Of a DNA stretch of 64,000 nucleotides, positions 63,295-64,000 are shown piece after piece. The position numbers and the translations under genes were made by a program. The stretch lies in assembly GCF_900167605.1 (NCBI RefSeq), contig NZ_FUYH01000004.1:62001-126000 (forward strand), in the 5' to 3' direction. The DNA comes from Caloramator quimbayensis. GTDB taxonomy: Bacteria; Bacillota; Clostridia; Clostridiales; Caloramatoraceae. Within the stretch, counting starts at the first letter, position 1. Each line of letters opens with the position of its first letter. The notes under the pieces were generated by a model, which had not been told where the DNA came from, ran no database searches, and saw only the letters and a list, made by a program, of their open reading frames with translations.

Positions 63295-63888
63295 ATGAAT
63301 TTAAAAAAGTTTATAGAAAAATTAAATTCAAACAGAAAAAAGAGCATATATTATTTAATTGTTTTACTCCTTTGCGGTGTACTTTTAATACTTATTGGAG
63401 ATATAACCTCTACCCTTTATTCTAAGAAGTCTAAGGAGACTAAAAATACTGTTGAAGTTAACACTAATTCAAATATAATTACAACTTCTCAAAGCTTTGA
63501 GGATAAGGTAAAAAAGGATTTAATAGATACACTTTCCCAAATACAAGGAGTTGGAAAGGTAAGTGTTATGATATATTTTGAGGGAGGAAGCGAATCAGTT
63601 CCAGCCCTTAATGTAAATGATACAAATAAAAAGGTAGAGGAAAAAGACAGTCAGGGTGGAGTTAGAGTCACAACAGAAATGAGTAAAAATCAAAATGTCG
63701 TTATTATAAGCGAAGGAGGGAATAGTAAACCTTATATTATAAAACAGATTAATCCATCAATAGGAGGAGTTATGGTTGTTGCTGAGGGAGCAAACAGTTC
63801 TGAAATAAAGGAGAGAATACTAAATTCAGTAAAAACAGTTCTTAATATACCTGCAAGCAAAGTATCAGTAATGCCAATGAAAAAGTAA
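63295..63888 (+). CDS. spoIIIAG: stage III sporulation protein AG
   Basis: A 197-residue protein with one membrane helix (about 18-38, YYLIVLLLCGVLLILIGDIT) and a ring-building domain. In B. subtilis, SpoIIIAG forms a large 30-fold ring in the intermembrane space. The region DTLSQIQGVGKVSVMIYFEGG and PSIGGVMVVAEGAN correspond to the ring fold. GAGGGATTAGG sets the ATG, nine bases after spoIIIAF. Confidence 0.94.
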   Translation: MNLKKFIEKLNSNRKKSIYYLIVLLLCGVLLILIGDITSTLYSKKSKETKNTVEVNTNSNIITTSQSFEDKVKKDLIDTLSQIQGVGKVSVMIYFEGGSESVPALNVNDTNKKVEEKDSQGGVRVTTEMSKNQNVVIISEGGNSKPYIIKQINPSIGGVMVVAEGANSSEIKERILNSVKTVLNIPASKVSVMPMKK

Positions 63889-63956
63889 TCTTTAATCAAG
63901 TATAATATTTAAGGCATTCACATATAATTATTTAGAATAAATAATGGGGGGATATT

Positions 63957-64000
63957 ATGTCAAACTTAAGAAGGCAGACTATTATAATTGCTGTTTTAAT
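63957..64000 (+). CDS. spoIIIAH: stage III sporulation protein AH, start only
   Basis: The first 14 codons (SNLRRQTIIIAVL after the ATG) match the N-terminus of SpoIIIAH, the channel protein that pairs with forespore SpoIIQ. The gene continues past the window edge. GGGGGGA lies just before the ATG, 68 bases after spoIIIAG. Confidence 0.85.
   Translation, partial: MSNLRRQTIIIAVL

Noticed and set aside
1-64000. CRISPR arrays, tRNA or rRNA genes, prophage or toxin-antitoxin loci
   Set aside because: No regularly spaced repeats, cloverleaf sequences, rRNA signatures or phage gene runs were seen. The TnpB gene is the only recognised transposon gene.

Overview
The window comes from a low-GC, endospore-forming Firmicute of class Clostridia, most likely family Clostridiaceae. 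The evidence is AT-rich DNA with strong GGAGG ribosome sites and some TTG and GTG starts, a sigK gene, the spoIIIA operon, a Bacillus/Clostridium-type alaS-ireB-ruvX-mltG-trmR-trhP-udk block, a T-box alaS leader, and an anaerobic (Stickland-type) ornithine oxidation cluster. The genus cannot be fixed from sequence alone. Almost all genes lie on the + strand. The exceptions are a chemoreceptor and an O-antigen-ligase-like membrane protein.

Layout. (1) 1-3300: hisS, a DUF2971 protein and cinA. (2) 3439-12904: a RocR-like sigma-54 activator, then a -24/-12 promoter with two upstream inverted repeats, then ord-ortA-ortB-oraS-oraE-glmL-like-orr. Together these convert L-ornithine through D-ornithine, 2,4-diaminopentanoate and 2-amino-4-ketopentanoate to alanine and acetyl-CoA. 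(3) 12905-13320: a gene-free gap holding a 193-base, nearly full-length palindrome flanked by TAAG, which looks like a MITE. (4) 13321-19100: rarA, a Cache chemoreceptor on the - strand, and a secreted beta-propeller protein. (5) 19242-23376: xylA, a ROK repressor and xylB for xylose use. (6) 23509-26645: iscR-iscS-iscU-mnmA, iron-sulfur assembly and tRNA thiolation. (7) 26629-29487: an O-antigen-ligase-like protein, a PRC-barrel protein and an AI-2E family transporter.

(8) 29526-45792: T-box alaS, ireB, a ferredoxin-type aldo/keto reductase, ruvX, a DUF1292 protein, sfsA, fur, rnj, ylbF-like, queT, typA, mltG, trmR, a solo TnpB element, trhP and udk. The TnpB element sits between the two genes of the 5-methoxyuridine tRNA pathway. 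(9) 45928-48120: sigK, yqeG, aroE. (10) 48153-56451: a type IV pilus cluster (pilB, pilT, pilC, pilin, pilD, four pilin-like minor proteins, then pilM-, pilN- and pilO-like genes). It is bracketed by aroE and aroK, and one minor pilin is interrupted by a frameshift at a run of nine A. (11) 56417-59329: aroK, pepQ-like, efp, and a small acidic zinc-ribbon protein. (12) 59442-64000: spoIIIAA to spoIIIAG and the first codons of spoIIIAH.

Most of the window is conserved clostridial core. The points most worth a second look are the ornithine-cluster control region, the GlmL-like gene in that cluster, the 193-base palindrome, the TnpB insertion between trmR and trhP with its probable guide RNA, and the A9 frameshift in the minor pilin. 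I found no CRISPR array, rRNA, tRNA or prophage.
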